Assembly (NCBI RefSeq): GCF_031598375.1
Contig: NZ_CP123872.1
Span: 2,414,501-2,478,500 of the forward strand
Direction: 5' to 3'
Length of the DNA: 64,000 nt
Source of the DNA: Temperatibacter marinus
GTDB lineage: Bacteria > Pseudomonadota > Alphaproteobacteria > Sphingomonadales > Kordiimonadaceae
The position numbers and the translations under genes were made by a program. Shown here piece after piece: positions 9,114 to 17,365 of the stretch (the first letter of the stretch is position 1; the number at the start of each line of letters is the position of its first letter). The notes below the pieces were generated by a model. That model was not told the origin of the DNA and searched no databases. It saw only the letters and a program-made list of their open reading frames with translations.

Positions 9114-9766
9114 TAACTATCCATACTGCCTATAACCAGCATTACACGTTCGATTGAAGCCCGAGGAATTCTGAGATCCTTTGCTGGATTGAATTGACGA
9201 ACAATGAGATCTGTTTCATCCCACTTTCTGAATTGCTTGATATATCCCCGTTGATCGGTGGTTTCTATTACAACATATCGGCCTTTTTTAAAAGGGCGGT
9301 TCGGGTGGATGTAGAGCAAATCACCATCTTCATATTTGGGGCTCATACTATCCCCTGTAATATAAACCGCAAAAGCCTCAGTGACGCCCAAAAGTGTTTG
9401 AGGTCTGTCTGTCCAGTCAATCGGGTCGTCATTCATTATTAAATTCCCGTCAGGGCCCCCTTGTGCGGCCCCCATAACAGGCAAATCTCTCAAAGAGTTA
9501 TGGGAGGGGGCATAAGGAGGGATGCTGTCCTCTTTTAAGGTCATTAATCGGTCTGCTGTTGTGCCGTGTACAAGTTCATGGGGGTCAAGACCTAAGCTAT
9601 CAGCAAGTTTGAGTAGATTGCGCGGGTTTTTAGTCGCATCGTTTTCTAACCGCTCTATAGCTTGTTGAGAAATGCCAATTTGCTTTCCTAATTCTCTTTG
9701 AGAGAGGCCTAAGATACGTCGTCGATAAGAGACGCGTTTCCCCAATGAATTCATAAGACTGTCCAT
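9113..9766 (-). CDS. Phage repressor: XRE HTH plus S24 (LexA-like) peptidase
   Basis: 217 aa. Residues about 8-65 form an XRE/Cro-type HTH (RILGLSQRELGKQIGISQQAIERLEN). The C-terminal half is an S24 peptidase with the catalytic Ser in TGDSMSP and Lys in GYIKQF. A plausible cleavage-hinge segment is MGAAQGGPDG, although the standard Ala-Gly pair is not obvious. Such repressors cleave themselves when RecA is activated by DNA damage. It is divergent from the structural genes, with AT-rich palindromes and direct repeats in between, fitting a lysogeny or induction switch. Confidence 0.92.
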   Translation of the reverse strand: MDSLMNSLGKRVSYRRRILGLSQRELGKQIGISQQAIERLENDATKNPRNLLKLADSLGLDPHELVHGTTADRLMTLKEDSIPPYAPSHNSLRDLPVMGAAQGGPDGNLIMNDDPIDWTDRPQTLLGVTEAFAVYITGDSMSPKYEDGDLLYIHPNRPFKKGRYVVIETTDQRGYIKQFRKWDETDLIVRQFNPAKDLRIPRASIERVMLVIGSMDS

Positions 9767-9824
9767 TTATTCTTGCCTTTTACTATTGTCACTATGACTG
9801 TTCATAAAGAATTTTCCCTGAGAA

Positions 9825-9871
9825 AACAATTAAAAACATTTTATTATAACAAATAATTTTGTTATTGTTTC
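9825..9871 (-). promoter_or_regulatory. Repressor promoter with operator-like repeats
   Basis: On the minus strand there is a perfect TATAAT (9848-9843) with a weak GAAACA 17 bases upstream (9871-9866). A perfect palindrome, arms AACAAA and TTTGTT around TAAT (9848-9863), fills the promoter spacer. A further element AACAATTAAAAACA (9825-9838) is identical to one at 10425-10438. The layout suggests that the repressor controls its own transcription. Confidence 0.5.
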
Positions 9872-9902
9872 TCGCCGGAGAGTCTCTTGAGTGAGTTAAG
9901 AG

Positions 9903-9921
9903 AACTACTTCGGTGGTTTTT
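9903..9921 (+). terminator. UUCG-loop hairpin with T-run ahead of the DUF6362 gene
   Basis: Stem AACTAC/GTGGTT (one G-T pair) closed by a TTCG tetraloop, running into TTTT. It is a weak intrinsic-terminator shape 22 bases before the DUF6362 start codon, and one of several hairpin-plus-T-run elements immediately upstream of genes in this cluster. Confidence 0.35.
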
Positions 9922-9943
9922 GTATTGAGTAAGGAGTTAAATT

Positions 9944-10426
9944 ATGACAGGAGATATATTCACACCAAAAGAGCAGCTTGGCAGTCAATGGACCTCTGAA
10001 CAGGTGGAAGCTTTTCTGGTTGAAGCGACTTGGACATTGAGATGTTTACCAGATAAAGAGCAAGGCTTTCTAAGAATGAGAAAGACCATATGGGATACAA
10101 AAAGTTCAAACTTATATAATAATAACAATACTATAAAGAAAAATTCTTATAATAAAGCCTCTTTAGATCCAAGACATATTGATCGATATATTGATATTTT
10201 GGAATGGCTAAGGTTGCTCCCAGATCCGCTTGATAGGCAATTGGTATTTTGGGGGTGTTGGCACCTCAATGGGCGAGCACGTCTATCATCGAAAGAAAAG
10301 ATGCCGTGGAAAAGAGTCGCTTTCTCTCTGCGTCCAGTCCTGCTTTCGCGTATTCAATTGTGGCGCAGATATAAGGCAGCTCTCTCTTTTATGCGTGCTG
10401 TACTAGACCAACAGAGAATGAAATAA
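9944..10426 (+). CDS. DUF6362-like phage protein
   Basis: 160 aa. The N-terminal WTSEQVEAFLVEATWTLRCLP and a central segment around DPRHIDRYIDILEWLRLL followed by a basic region (MPWKRVAFSLRPVLLSR) resemble DUF6362 proteins found next to terminase genes of alphaproteobacterial phages. The fold is likely helical and possibly DNA-binding. A run of Asn and Lys codons (NLYNNNNTIKKNSYNK, about residues 56-71) looks like a flexible linker with unusually AT-rich codons. Strong AAGGAG ribosome site. Possible role: a regulator or packaging accessory; family call by eye only. Confidence 0.65.
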   Translation: MTGDIFTPKEQLGSQWTSEQVEAFLVEATWTLRCLPDKEQGFLRMRKTIWDTKSSNLYNNNNTIKKNSYNKASLDPRHIDRYIDILEWLRLLPDPLDRQLVFWGCWHLNGRARLSSKEKMPWKRVAFSLRPVLLSRIQLWRRYKAALSFMRAVLDQQRMK

Positions 10427-10476
10427 CAATTAAAAACAATTAAATTGTTGACATTTGCAACCATATGTGGCATATG
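10425..10476 (+). promoter_or_regulatory. Candidate late promoter with overlapping tandem operators
   Basis: A perfect -35 TTGACA (10448-10453) is followed 17 bases later by a poor -10 (CATATG, 10471-10476). Overlapping the -35 is a perfect palindrome with arms AACAATT (10435-10441) and AATTGTT (10443-10449). The decamer AACAATTAAA occurs twice head to tail (10425-10434 and 10435-10444), a spacing of one helical turn. The same sequence occurs near the repressor promoter, so repression of the packaging and structural genes by the S24 protein is likely. Confidence 0.55.
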
Positions 10477-10513
10477 AAACATCCTAATTGATATAACGAC
10501 TATTTTTCCCTTA

Positions 10514-10547
10514 CTGATCAGCAGATACCTTGCTTTGATCGGTTTTT
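10514..10547 (+). terminator. Hairpin with T-run before the terminase small subunit
   Basis: Outer stem CTGATCA/TGATCGG (one G-T pair) with inner GCA/TGC, then TTTTT. It lies between the candidate late promoter and the terminase gene start at 10594, so it could act as a leader terminator that limits transcription until some condition or factor allows read-through. Confidence 0.45.
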
Positions 10548-10593
10548 ATACTCTTCAATTTGGTTTAGTCTTCTTTCTTTCATATGGATATAT

Positions 10594-11028
10594 ATGGTGC
10601 GTAATAGGAAAAAGTCCTCAGCGCGGGTGAAGCGATTTTTATCGTCACTCAGCACTGGGGCTACAGTTAGTTTTGCTGCAGAACAAGCGCGTGTTTCCCC
10701 TTCGACTGTTTATAAGTGGCGCACCTCAGATCCGGCCTTTGCTGTTGAATGGGACGCTGCGGTTGAGGCCGGAACAGATCGTCTAGAGGATGAGGCTTAT
10801 AGAAGAGCTCTGGAAGGCGTAGAGCGGCCTGTCTATTTCGGTGGTAAACCTATCGGAAGTGTTCGTGACTATTCAGATAGCCTGCTGGTTTTGATGCTAA
10901 AAGCAAGGCGACCAGGTAAATTTAAAGATAAAGTGACCGAGAAGGACCCCGTTTCGGAGGGGCTGGAGCAAGCTCATGAGGCTCTTATCAGCAAACTCAT
11001 TCAGAAAACTTCCAAAGCCGACCATTGA
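10594..11028 (+). CDS. Terminase small subunit-like HTH protein
   Basis: 144 aa. The N-terminal third has a helix-turn-helix (FLSSLSTGATVSFAAEQARVSPSTVYKWR, about residues 14-43) and then the pattern DPAFAVEWDAAVEAGTDRLEDEAYRRALEGV, and later DYSDSLLVLMLKARRPGKFKDK, characteristic of small terminase-like proteins that recognise DNA for packaging. No clear ribosome site precedes the ATG at 10594. The gene overlaps the large subunit by 53 bases. Confidence 0.85.
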   Translation: MVRNRKKSSARVKRFLSSLSTGATVSFAAEQARVSPSTVYKWRTSDPAFAVEWDAAVEAGTDRLEDEAYRRALEGVERPVYFGGKPIGSVRDYSDSLLVLMLKARRPGKFKDKVTEKDPVSEGLEQAHEALISKLIQKTSKADH

Positions 11029-12280
11029 AGAGGCAATAAGAAGCCTAACAAGTACTGAAACTGAAATGTTACGCTATTCATGGGCATTTTGGGCGCGTAA
11101 TGATCAATTAGCACCTGAAGGTGAATGGATACACTGGCTCCTTCTTGCCGGCCGGGGCTTTGGGAAAACCAGAACCGGGGCAGAATGGGTTCGATATCTC
11201 ATCGAGACAGGGCAGGCAAGCCGGATTGCTCTGGTTGCGCCTACAGCGTCTGATGCAAGATACACTATGGTTGAAGGAGAGAGCGGGTTGCTTGCGATTT
11301 CACCGCCTTGGTTTCGGCCTTCTTATGAGCCGGCAAAAGCCTGTCTCACTTGGCCAAATGGCGCTAAAGCGTTTCTTTATTCTGCAGAAGAACCAGATCG
11401 GCTTAGAGGTCCGCAACATGATGCTGCATGGCTAGATGAACTGGCTGCATGGCGTCAATTAGATCAATGTTGGGATATGTTGCTGTTTGGGCTTCGACTG
11501 GGAAAGCGGCCACGGACCTGTATCACGACGACACCCCGTCCGCTTGGCTTAGTGAAGGCTTTGCTTGTGGACCCAGACGTGCATGTAACTCGCGGCACTA
11601 CATTTGATAATTTGACCAATCTGGCGCCCAGCTTTCAACAAATGATTCTATCGAAATATGAAGGAACACGGCAAGGCAGACAGGAACTTTATGCAGAAAT
11701 TCTTGAGGAACTGTCTGGGGCCCTATGGACGCAAGGTTTAATCGATCGTTATCGTGTTGACACTGCCCCTCTGTTAGAGCGAGTTGCGATAGCTGTGGAT
11801 CCGCCAGTCTCAACGGGGGAAGGGGCCGATGAATGCGGGTGCATAGTTGTTGGGCTCAGCAAAAAGAAAAAGGCTTATGTCTTGGCTGATGAAACAACTC
11901 AGGGACTTTCGCCCTTAGAATGGACGGAAAAGATAGTCAAAACATATTATGCGTATTTAGCGGATGAATTGATCGTGGAAGTAAATCAAGGTGGTGATCT
12001 TGTGGAGACATTAATTCATCAAGTAGATAAGCGCGTAAAAGTCAAGCCAGTTCGTGCTTTCCAGAGTAAGTTAGCTCGGGCTCAGCCTGTAGCATTGCTC
12101 TATGAGAAAGGTCAAGTTCATCACGTTGGCAGGCTCGAAATCCTTGAAGATCAGCTGTGCCATTATGACCTTTCTGCAAATACAAGGCCGCAGAGTCCTG
12201 ATCGGCTTGATGCTCTAGTATGGGCGCTTACGTCTCTCGTCTTAGAGACCAATCAGACCCTGCAAATCAAGTCACTATAA
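10976..12280 (+). CDS. Terminase large subunit (GTA/HK97-type packaging ATPase)
   Basis: 434 aa, the usual size of GTA-type large terminases. N-terminal ATPase: Walker A LLAGRGFGKTRTG at about residues 57-69, Walker B-like AAWLDELAAW at about 150-160, and the coupling-type ITTTPRP. The C-terminal half is the RNase H-like nuclease, with AIAVDPPVSTGEGADECG giving the first acidic residue and SPDRLDALVWA near the end giving the last. The start overlaps the small subunit gene and has GGAG upstream. It moves DNA into the prohead and cuts it. Confidence 0.95.
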   Translation: MRLLSANSFRKLPKPTIEEAIRSLTSTETEMLRYSWAFWARNDQLAPEGEWIHWLLLAGRGFGKTRTGAEWVRYLIETGQASRIALVAPTASDARYTMVEGESGLLAISPPWFRPSYEPAKACLTWPNGAKAFLYSAEEPDRLRGPQHDAAWLDELAAWRQLDQCWDMLLFGLRLGKRPRTCITTTPRPLGLVKALLVDPDVHVTRGTTFDNLTNLAPSFQQMILSKYEGTRQGRQELYAEILEELSGALWTQGLIDRYRVDTAPLLERVAIAVDPPVSTGEGADECGCIVVGLSKKKKAYVLADETTQGLSPLEWTEKIVKTYYAYLADELIVEVNQGGDLVETLIHQVDKRVKVKPVRAFQSKLARAQPVALLYEKGQVHHVGRLEILEDQLCHYDLSANTRPQSPDRLDALVWALTSLVLETNQTLQIKSL

Positions 12281-12312
12281 CATACCCCATTCATTTAAAA
12301 GAGGAGATAGGA

Positions 12313-13488
12313 ATGTCATTTTTGAAAAAATGGCTGCTCCGATTATCTGAGAAATCAAGAGATCATGGAAAGCCATCCCCTACGCGGAGAGTGCATTTTG
12401 TAAAACCCCCTCGCGTCGATACATCTCTCAACCGTTATGACCTCTTTAGTAAGGAGGGTTATCAGCGGAATGTTATTGTCAATCGATCAATAAACATGGT
12501 TGCCCGAGGAGTTGCTTCAATTCCGATAACTCTACACCGTTCTGGGGAAAGATTGGTTAGGCATAAGGCACTTGATCTCGTGAAAAAACCAAATCCACTG
12601 CAAAAAGGGACAGGCTTGTTATACAATATGACAGGCTATTACCTCATTGCAGGCAATAGCTATCTTTTATCGTTAGGGCCTCCTGAGGGTCAGCCTAAGG
12701 AACTTTGGTTATTAAGGCCAGATCTTGTCAAAGTGTCTTTATATCCGCAGTCCATTGATCCGCTGTTTAGTTACGGGCAAGGAGAACAACTGCGTCATTT
12801 CGACCGACAATCCGTGCTTCATTGGCATAGCTTTAATCCTCTCTGCGAATGGCACGGCTTCTCTCCTCTGGAGACTGCTGCAACGGCCATTGATCTACAC
12901 AATGAGAGCAGTCGGTGGAACTTATCGCTCATTAAAAATGGGGGGTGTCCTAGCGGTGTTTTATATCAAGAAGACGCCGCGGATTCCCTTACAGAGGGCC
13001 AATTTTCGCGATTAAAGGCACAAGTCAATGATCATTATTCTGGGGCCGTAAATGCTGGACGCCCTTTACTCTTGGAAGGCGGCTTGAAGTGGCAAGATAT
13101 GTCAATTTCGCCGAGCGATATGGACTGGCATCGGGGAAAGAATATGTCGGCAAGGGAAATTGCTTTGGCTTTTGGTGTTCCGTCTCAGCTTGTGGGTATC
13201 CCTGACTCTCAAACTTATTCGAATATGGCAGAGGCACGTTTAAGTCTGTGGGAAGAAACAATTCTTCCTCTGCATCAAGAAATTCTTAATCATTTAAATG
13301 CCTGGCTTCTTCCCAGATATGACGAGGACTTAGAATTTAAGGCGGATTTAGAGGCCGTTCCCGCCCTTGACTTAAAGAGAAGCCGAAAAATTGATCGCCT
13401 GAATAAAGCGACCTTTATGACCCTTAACGAAAAAAGAGAAGCCTTAGGACTTGATCCTATTCAGGAAGGAGAGCACTGCCATGACTAA
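12313..13488 (+). CDS. Phage portal protein (HK97 family)
   Basis: 391 aa from ATG 12313, which follows GAGGAGATAGGA. Contains the HK97-portal core: VNRSINMVARGVASIPITLHR, ALDLVKKPNPLQ, MTGYYLIAGNSYLLSLGPPEG, HWHSFNPLCEWHGFSPLETAATAI and the later IALAFGVPSQLVGIPDSQTYSNMAEARLSLWEETI. It forms the dodecameric DNA gate at one capsid vertex. Its stop overlaps the protease start by eight bases (ATGACTAA). Confidence 0.95.
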   Translation: MSFLKKWLLRLSEKSRDHGKPSPTRRVHFVKPPRVDTSLNRYDLFSKEGYQRNVIVNRSINMVARGVASIPITLHRSGERLVRHKALDLVKKPNPLQKGTGLLYNMTGYYLIAGNSYLLSLGPPEGQPKELWLLRPDLVKVSLYPQSIDPLFSYGQGEQLRHFDRQSVLHWHSFNPLCEWHGFSPLETAATAIDLHNESSRWNLSLIKNGGCPSGVLYQEDAADSLTEGQFSRLKAQVNDHYSGAVNAGRPLLLEGGLKWQDMSISPSDMDWHRGKNMSAREIALAFGVPSQLVGIPDSQTYSNMAEARLSLWEETILPLHQEILNHLNAWLLPRYDEDLEFKADLEAVPALDLKRSRKIDRLNKATFMTLNEKREALGLDPIQEGEHCHD

Positions 13489-14011
13489 GAGAGAAATGAT
13501 CAGCCCCTTAGAGGTGAAATTTTGTTCTGATGAAGGAAGTTTTGTGGGCTATGGGTCTCTTTTTAATCAATTAGATCGGGACGGAGATACCATAGAAAAA
13601 GGCTGCTTTCTTCAAAGTTTGAGTAAGAGACATCCTGCATTTCTATGGCAACATTGCCATCGTGAACCAATCGGTATCTTTACTTCAATCGAAGAAGATG
13701 CTCGCGGCCTTCTTGTGAAAGGGAAATTATGTTTAACTGGCCGGGGAAAGGAAGCATATGATCTCCTTAAACTTGGCGCGCTGAATGGCCTGTCCATTGG
13801 GTTTCGTGCTCGAGAGACTTCAAAAAATACAAAGACAGGGCATAGAATAATACACAAGGCTGATTTGCTTGAAATTTCACTTGTTACGTTTCCTGCACTT
13901 GAGGAGGCCCGTATTCACCACGTGAAAACTGCGCATGTAGAACAGGGTATCAACTATCAATCGCTCATATCCCATATTGAGACACGCACAAAATCACTCT
14001 CGCATCAGTAG
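13481..14011 (+). CDS. HK97-type prohead protease (U35)
   Basis: 176 aa from ATG 13481 (GGAAGGAGA upstream); a longer TTG start at 13451 has no support. Protease S78/U35 features: the His-containing FLWQHCHREPIG and the Ser-containing LGALNGLSIGFRARE, followed by DLLEISLVTFPALEEARI. It processes the capsid N-terminal scaffold domain during maturation. Located between portal and capsid as expected. Confidence 0.93.
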   Translation: MTKREMISPLEVKFCSDEGSFVGYGSLFNQLDRDGDTIEKGCFLQSLSKRHPAFLWQHCHREPIGIFTSIEEDARGLLVKGKLCLTGRGKEAYDLLKLGALNGLSIGFRARETSKNTKTGHRIIHKADLLEISLVTFPALEEARIHHVKTAHVEQGINYQSLISHIETRTKSLSHQ

Positions 14012-14042
14012 AGGGATTGAGTATTTTGAAAAATTTCATCAG

Positions 14043-14074
14043 CAGGAGAGCCCCCTCGGTTCTCCTGTTTTTTT
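14043..14074 (+). terminator. Intrinsic-terminator-like hairpin upstream of the capsid gene
   Basis: Seven-base perfect stem CAGGAGA/TCTCCTG (14043-14049 with 14061-14067) followed by seven T. It sits between protease and capsid, 20 bases before the capsid start. It could reduce read-through, or mark an mRNA end stabilising the upstream transcript while the capsid is separately expressed. Confidence 0.6.
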
Positions 14075-14093
14075 ATCACAAAAGGAGAGACAT

Positions 14094-15233
14094 ATGGAAC
14101 TGACAGATATAAAATCAGCCGTGGATCAATACGCTGATGCTGCAGAAACGAGCATGAATAGTTTACAGCAAAGGCTAGAAGACGTTGAGATGAAAATGGA
14201 AAGGCCCGCCCTTTTGCATAGTCAACAGAAGGTTGGTGAGACTTCCTTGAAATCTTCTCACAAACATAGTTTTCTCAGAGACTTTATGATCAAAGGAGAT
14301 GCATCTGCCCTGCGTCATGTTGAAACAAAAGCCTTATCAACCACGACGGGAGGAGACGGGGGATTTGCCGTCCCCGAAATAATTGACAGTCAAATTGAAC
14401 ATCTTCTGAAACAATTATCTCCGCTTAGATCACTTGTGAAAGTTAAGAATATAGAGACTTCAGATTATAAAAAATTAGTGAGTATTGGCGGTGCCTCTTC
14501 AGGCTGGATTGGTGAAACCGGCAATAGAAATGTTACTGACAGCCCCGCTTTAAAAGAAATCGCCATAACCCCAGGTGAAATATACGCTAACGCTGCTGCC
14601 ACACAGAGAGCTCTTGATGACTTACAATTTGATGCGGAATCTTGGTTGATGGATGAAGTTGCAGAGGAATTTTCCCTTCAAGAATCTGCGGCTATGGTCA
14701 TTGGAGATGGTCACCATAAACCAAGGGGGTTTTTGACTGCGATTATGAGTGATGAAAAGGATGAGGAACGTGATTTTGGTGCAATTCAGTTTCTGTCTTC
14801 TGGTGTCGAAGGGGCGTTTCCCAGTGAAAATCCTGCTGATCTATTGATTGATCTTATTCACTGTTTAAAAGCGCGCTATAGAAAAGGGGCTGTCTTTTTG
14901 ATGAATAGTAAAACATTGTCGCTCATAAGAAAATTTAAGGATTCAGATGGTCATTTCCTTTGGAAAGCTAGCTTGAAGGAAGGGGCTCCAAGTTTGCTTC
15001 TTGGATATCCAGTTTATGAGGTTGAAGAGATGCCTGATGTTGCTAATAATAGCCTCTCTATTGCTTTCGGTAATTTCGAGCGAGGGTATCTTCTTGTAGA
15101 GCGCTCCGGCACTCGTGTTTTACGCGATCCCTATAGCAATAAACCTTATGTTCATTTTTATGCAACTCGAAGAATTGGTGGGGCAGTCATAAACAGTGAG
15201 GCGATAAAAATACTCAAATTTGGCGCAACCTAA
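14094..15233 (+). CDS. Major capsid protein (HK97 gp5 family)
   Basis: 379 aa from ATG 14094 with AAAGGAGAGA upstream; the open frame begins earlier but without a ribosome site. The first 100 or so residues are a coiled-coil delta/scaffold domain (SLQQRLEDVEMKMERPA). The mature part likely begins near ALSTTTGGDGGFAVPEIID. HK97 signatures: PLRSLVKVKNIETSDYK, SSGWIGETG, and the late GDGHHKPRGFL. It builds the icosahedral head after cleavage by the upstream protease. Confidence 0.95.
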   Translation: MELTDIKSAVDQYADAAETSMNSLQQRLEDVEMKMERPALLHSQQKVGETSLKSSHKHSFLRDFMIKGDASALRHVETKALSTTTGGDGGFAVPEIIDSQIEHLLKQLSPLRSLVKVKNIETSDYKKLVSIGGASSGWIGETGNRNVTDSPALKEIAITPGEIYANAAATQRALDDLQFDAESWLMDEVAEEFSLQESAAMVIGDGHHKPRGFLTAIMSDEKDEERDFGAIQFLSSGVEGAFPSENPADLLIDLIHCLKARYRKGAVFLMNSKTLSLIRKFKDSDGHFLWKASLKEGAPSLLLGYPVYEVEEMPDVANNSLSIAFGNFERGYLLVERSGTRVLRDPYSNKPYVHFYATRRIGGAVINSEAIKILKFGAT

Positions 15234-15360
15234 TGCCATCAATTTTTCACTAATAGAATCACCTATAGAGAGAATTTGTTATTAAAAATGCTCTTTATGG
15301 GTGTTTTGTGCTTTCTAATCAACTTTTTATGATCTTTGATTTCCATAAGGTTTATAGATA

Positions 15361-15389
15361 TTTACACTTTAAGATATATAAAATATTAT
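15361..15389 (+). promoter_or_regulatory. Sigma-70 promoter of the 103-aa insert
   Basis: TTTACA (15361-15366) and TATTAT (15384-15389) each match consensus at five of six bases, with 17-base spacing. They lie in a 223-base, very AT-rich gap after the capsid gene, the largest non-coding gap in the element. Apart from this promoter I see nothing else in the gap. Confidence 0.55.
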
Positions 15390-15456
15390 AATAAGTTGCA
15401 AAATTAATCCGCTAAGTTATACGAATTTATCCAAACATTTAACAGAAGAGGCACCT

Positions 15457-15768
15457 ATGGAACTTACCTATACAGATATATTAAAAGTTAGAGCTCAGTC
15501 TGATATTGAAGATGGATTGATTAGTATTTTCCTGACAAATACTGTGGCACGCACATATGAAGAGGTTATGGCCTGTGCCTTAGCGGGTATTCATGACCTA
15601 CATTTGAGGCTTGATATGGTTGCTTGTGATACAGTGGATTTAAAGATCTCTCAGGAAGAATTGCAAGAACAGACCTTGTATAAGCACGGGTTAGCAACAT
15701 TTATCGTCTTTCTAGATGATCACGCGACAGTCGTCTGGAAGCCTCTTGTGAGGCCAATATCCGTCTAA
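15457..15768 (+). CDS. Unknown 103-aa moron-like protein
   Basis: Acidic protein of mixed composition (N-terminus MELTYTDILKVRAQ; C-terminus HATVVWKPLVRPISV) with no family I recognise, no signal peptide and no membrane segment. AGAGG lies before the start. It has its own promoter and is followed at once by a strong terminator, and it interrupts the usual capsid-to-connector order, so it behaves like a moron: an extra gene expressed independently of the late operon, perhaps in the dormant state. A host-benefit or exclusion role is possible but speculative. Confidence 0.75.
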   Translation: MELTYTDILKVRAQSDIEDGLISIFLTNTVARTYEEVMACALAGIHDLHLRLDMVACDTVDLKISQEELQEQTLYKHGLATFIVFLDDHATVVWKPLVRPISV

Positions 15769-15787
15769 ACTTAAACAATCGTTACAT

Positions 15788-15819
15788 ATGCCGTCCACTT
15801 TTGGGGCGGCATTTTTTTT
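15788..15819 (+). terminator. Strong intrinsic terminator after the 103-aa gene
   Basis: Nine-base stem ATGCCGTCC/GGGCGGCAT with one G-T pair and eight T after it. Closes the promoter-gene-terminator unit before the connector gene. Confidence 0.8.
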
Positions 15820-15838
15820 GCTTATTCAGGAGAGTTTT

Positions 15839-16468
15839 ATGAAAAATGAACTATTACATCCGCCCGAAGATCAAGCTTTAACTCTTAAGGCCGTTCAAGA
15901 TCACCTCCGGATCACTCACACGGGAGAAGACGAAACCCTGCAGCGCTTAATTGAAAGTGTGACCAGTTATTTTGAGCAGACCTATTCTCTCGCGCTGATC
16001 CGGCAAAAGTGGGGTCTATGGCTCGATCACTGGCCTCACCAAGATAAAAGTCCGTGGTGGGAGGGGGTATCTGACGGGGCTCTCCGGGATGTTTTTGATA
16101 GTAATGGAGGGGTTAAAATACCGCAAAGACCCTTACTTGAGGTTTCTGAAGTGTCCATTCTAAATTCAGAATCAGATGCTGAAGAATGGGGCCGTGACTA
16201 TTATCGATGGTCAGGGGGATTGGAACCAAGACTGATCCTTAAAGAAGGTCTGATCTGGCCAGCACCAAAAATTAACACAGAAGGCATATACATCAGCTAT
16301 ATTGTCGGTTTTGGAGATCATAGTTTCGATGTGCCTATGTTGATTAGGCACGGGCTTTTAGAAATGATGACGTTTCTGTATAGCAATCGCGGTGGTGACT
16401 TAAGAAATGCAGAAAAAGCCAGCGGAGCTTATAGTCTCTGGTCTCCCTATCGAAGGGTTTCCTTATGA
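15839..16468 (+). CDS. Head-tail connector (phiE125 gp8 / GTA g6-like)
   Basis: 209 aa from ATG 15839 (TCAGGAGAG upstream); the frame opens inside the preceding terminator, so the longer start is rejected. LTLKAVQDHLRITHTGEDETLQRLIESVTSYFEQ at residues 13-46 is the typical N-terminus of this connector family, and YIVGFGDHSFDVPMLIRHGLLEMMTFLY the typical C-terminal region. It joins the portal to the tail. The stop overlaps the next start. Confidence 0.88.
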   Translation: MKNELLHPPEDQALTLKAVQDHLRITHTGEDETLQRLIESVTSYFEQTYSLALIRQKWGLWLDHWPHQDKSPWWEGVSDGALRDVFDSNGGVKIPQRPLLEVSEVSILNSESDAEEWGRDYYRWSGGLEPRLILKEGLIWPAPKINTEGIYISYIVGFGDHSFDVPMLIRHGLLEMMTFLYSNRGGDLRNAEKASGAYSLWSPYRRVSL

Positions 16469-16854
16469 TGAAACCATACTTTGAAAAAAAATCTAAAATT
16501 ATTCTTGGTCATATGAATAAATCTATACGTCTTTACCGAGAAACGCACCGTACAGGGAGAGGCGGTCAAATTCTCAAAACATATGCCATTATAGAAAATG
16601 TCTGGGCAGCTGTGAGCAGTCGGTATAGTTCCTCAGTTTCTCGTGCTTCAACTCACTGGCGAGAGAGTGCGGTAAATTTCATTCTCTACAATAGTCCTAC
16701 ATATAGGGCGACGAAACGGATTGAATGGGAAGATACGCTTTATACAGTGTATGCATTCAGGGATCCAGATGGGGATCAACGCTTCCTTGAAGTGCAAACG
16801 ACAGCCCTACCAGAGACAGCGTCTTTGAACGGTGCAGAAGAGGAGGGAGTATGA
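16465..16854 (+). CDS. Head-tail adaptor (Phage_H_T_join / GTA g7-like)
   Basis: 129 aa. Central sequence VWAAVSSRYSSSVSRASTHWRESAVNFILYNSP and DTLYTVYAFRDPDGDQRFLEVQTT fit the small beta-barrel head-tail joining proteins. Starts within ATGATG overlapping the upstream stop. An internal Met at about residue 17 (MNKSIRLYRE) would give a more standard length of 113 aa, and the start is uncertain between the two. Confidence 0.85.
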   Translation: MMKPYFEKKSKIILGHMNKSIRLYRETHRTGRGGQILKTYAIIENVWAAVSSRYSSSVSRASTHWRESAVNFILYNSPTYRATKRIEWEDTLYTVYAFRDPDGDQRFLEVQTTALPETASLNGAEEEGV

Positions 16855-17300
16855 GTCCCAAAATCCTCTCAGCTGTTCACACGTCCCTCTATGAAAAACT
16901 CATGACGTCTGAGGCCTTAACTACTGCAGGAGTGCGGCTTTATGATTACCCTCCTGAAAATGCGCCATTGCCCTATGTCTGTTTTGAAGAAACGGGTTTT
17001 AGACCTGTTGATACTAAATCCAGTTCCGGGATGAAAATTACAGTAACTTTAGCCATTTGGTCTGAGAATTTAGGCCAATTAGAAGTAAAAGAAATCATGG
17101 ACTCTCTTAGGGAGGTTCTGAAGGAGAGTCTCATAGTACCCTCTGAAGATGGAACAGAAGTATCTGTATCTTATTATACGGTAGACAGCGCTAAGGTTAC
17201 GCAACTGCACCAAAAAAATACCATTCTAATGAAGGGGACGCTGATATTTTCAGTGACAGTCCATGCTGTCGTAGGCTCCCACTCATTAAACTTTCTATGA
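16851..17300 (+). CDS. DUF3168 tail terminator-like protein (GTA g8-like)
   Basis: 149 aa. Contains the DUF3168 pattern: VHTSLYEKLMTSEALTTAGVRLYDYPPENAPLPYVCFEE at about residues 7-45, then ITVTLAIWSENLGQLEVKEIMDSLREVL. Proteins of this family cap the tail tube near the head. Overlaps the upstream gene by four bases (ATGA). Confidence 0.88.
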   Translation: MSPKILSAVHTSLYEKLMTSEALTTAGVRLYDYPPENAPLPYVCFEETGFRPVDTKSSSGMKITVTLAIWSENLGQLEVKEIMDSLREVLKESLIVPSEDGTEVSVSYYTVDSAKVTQLHQKNTILMKGTLIFSVTVHAVVGSHSLNFL

Positions 17301-17365
17301 CTTACACATAAATATGACAACATATTTCATCGATCATGATTGATGATATTTTAAAGGAGATCCAA

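Noticed and set aside
9781-9943. Alphaproteobacterial LexA box (GTTC-N7-GTTC)
   Set aside because: No such pair in the repressor-DUF6362 gap; control is more likely by the repeats described.
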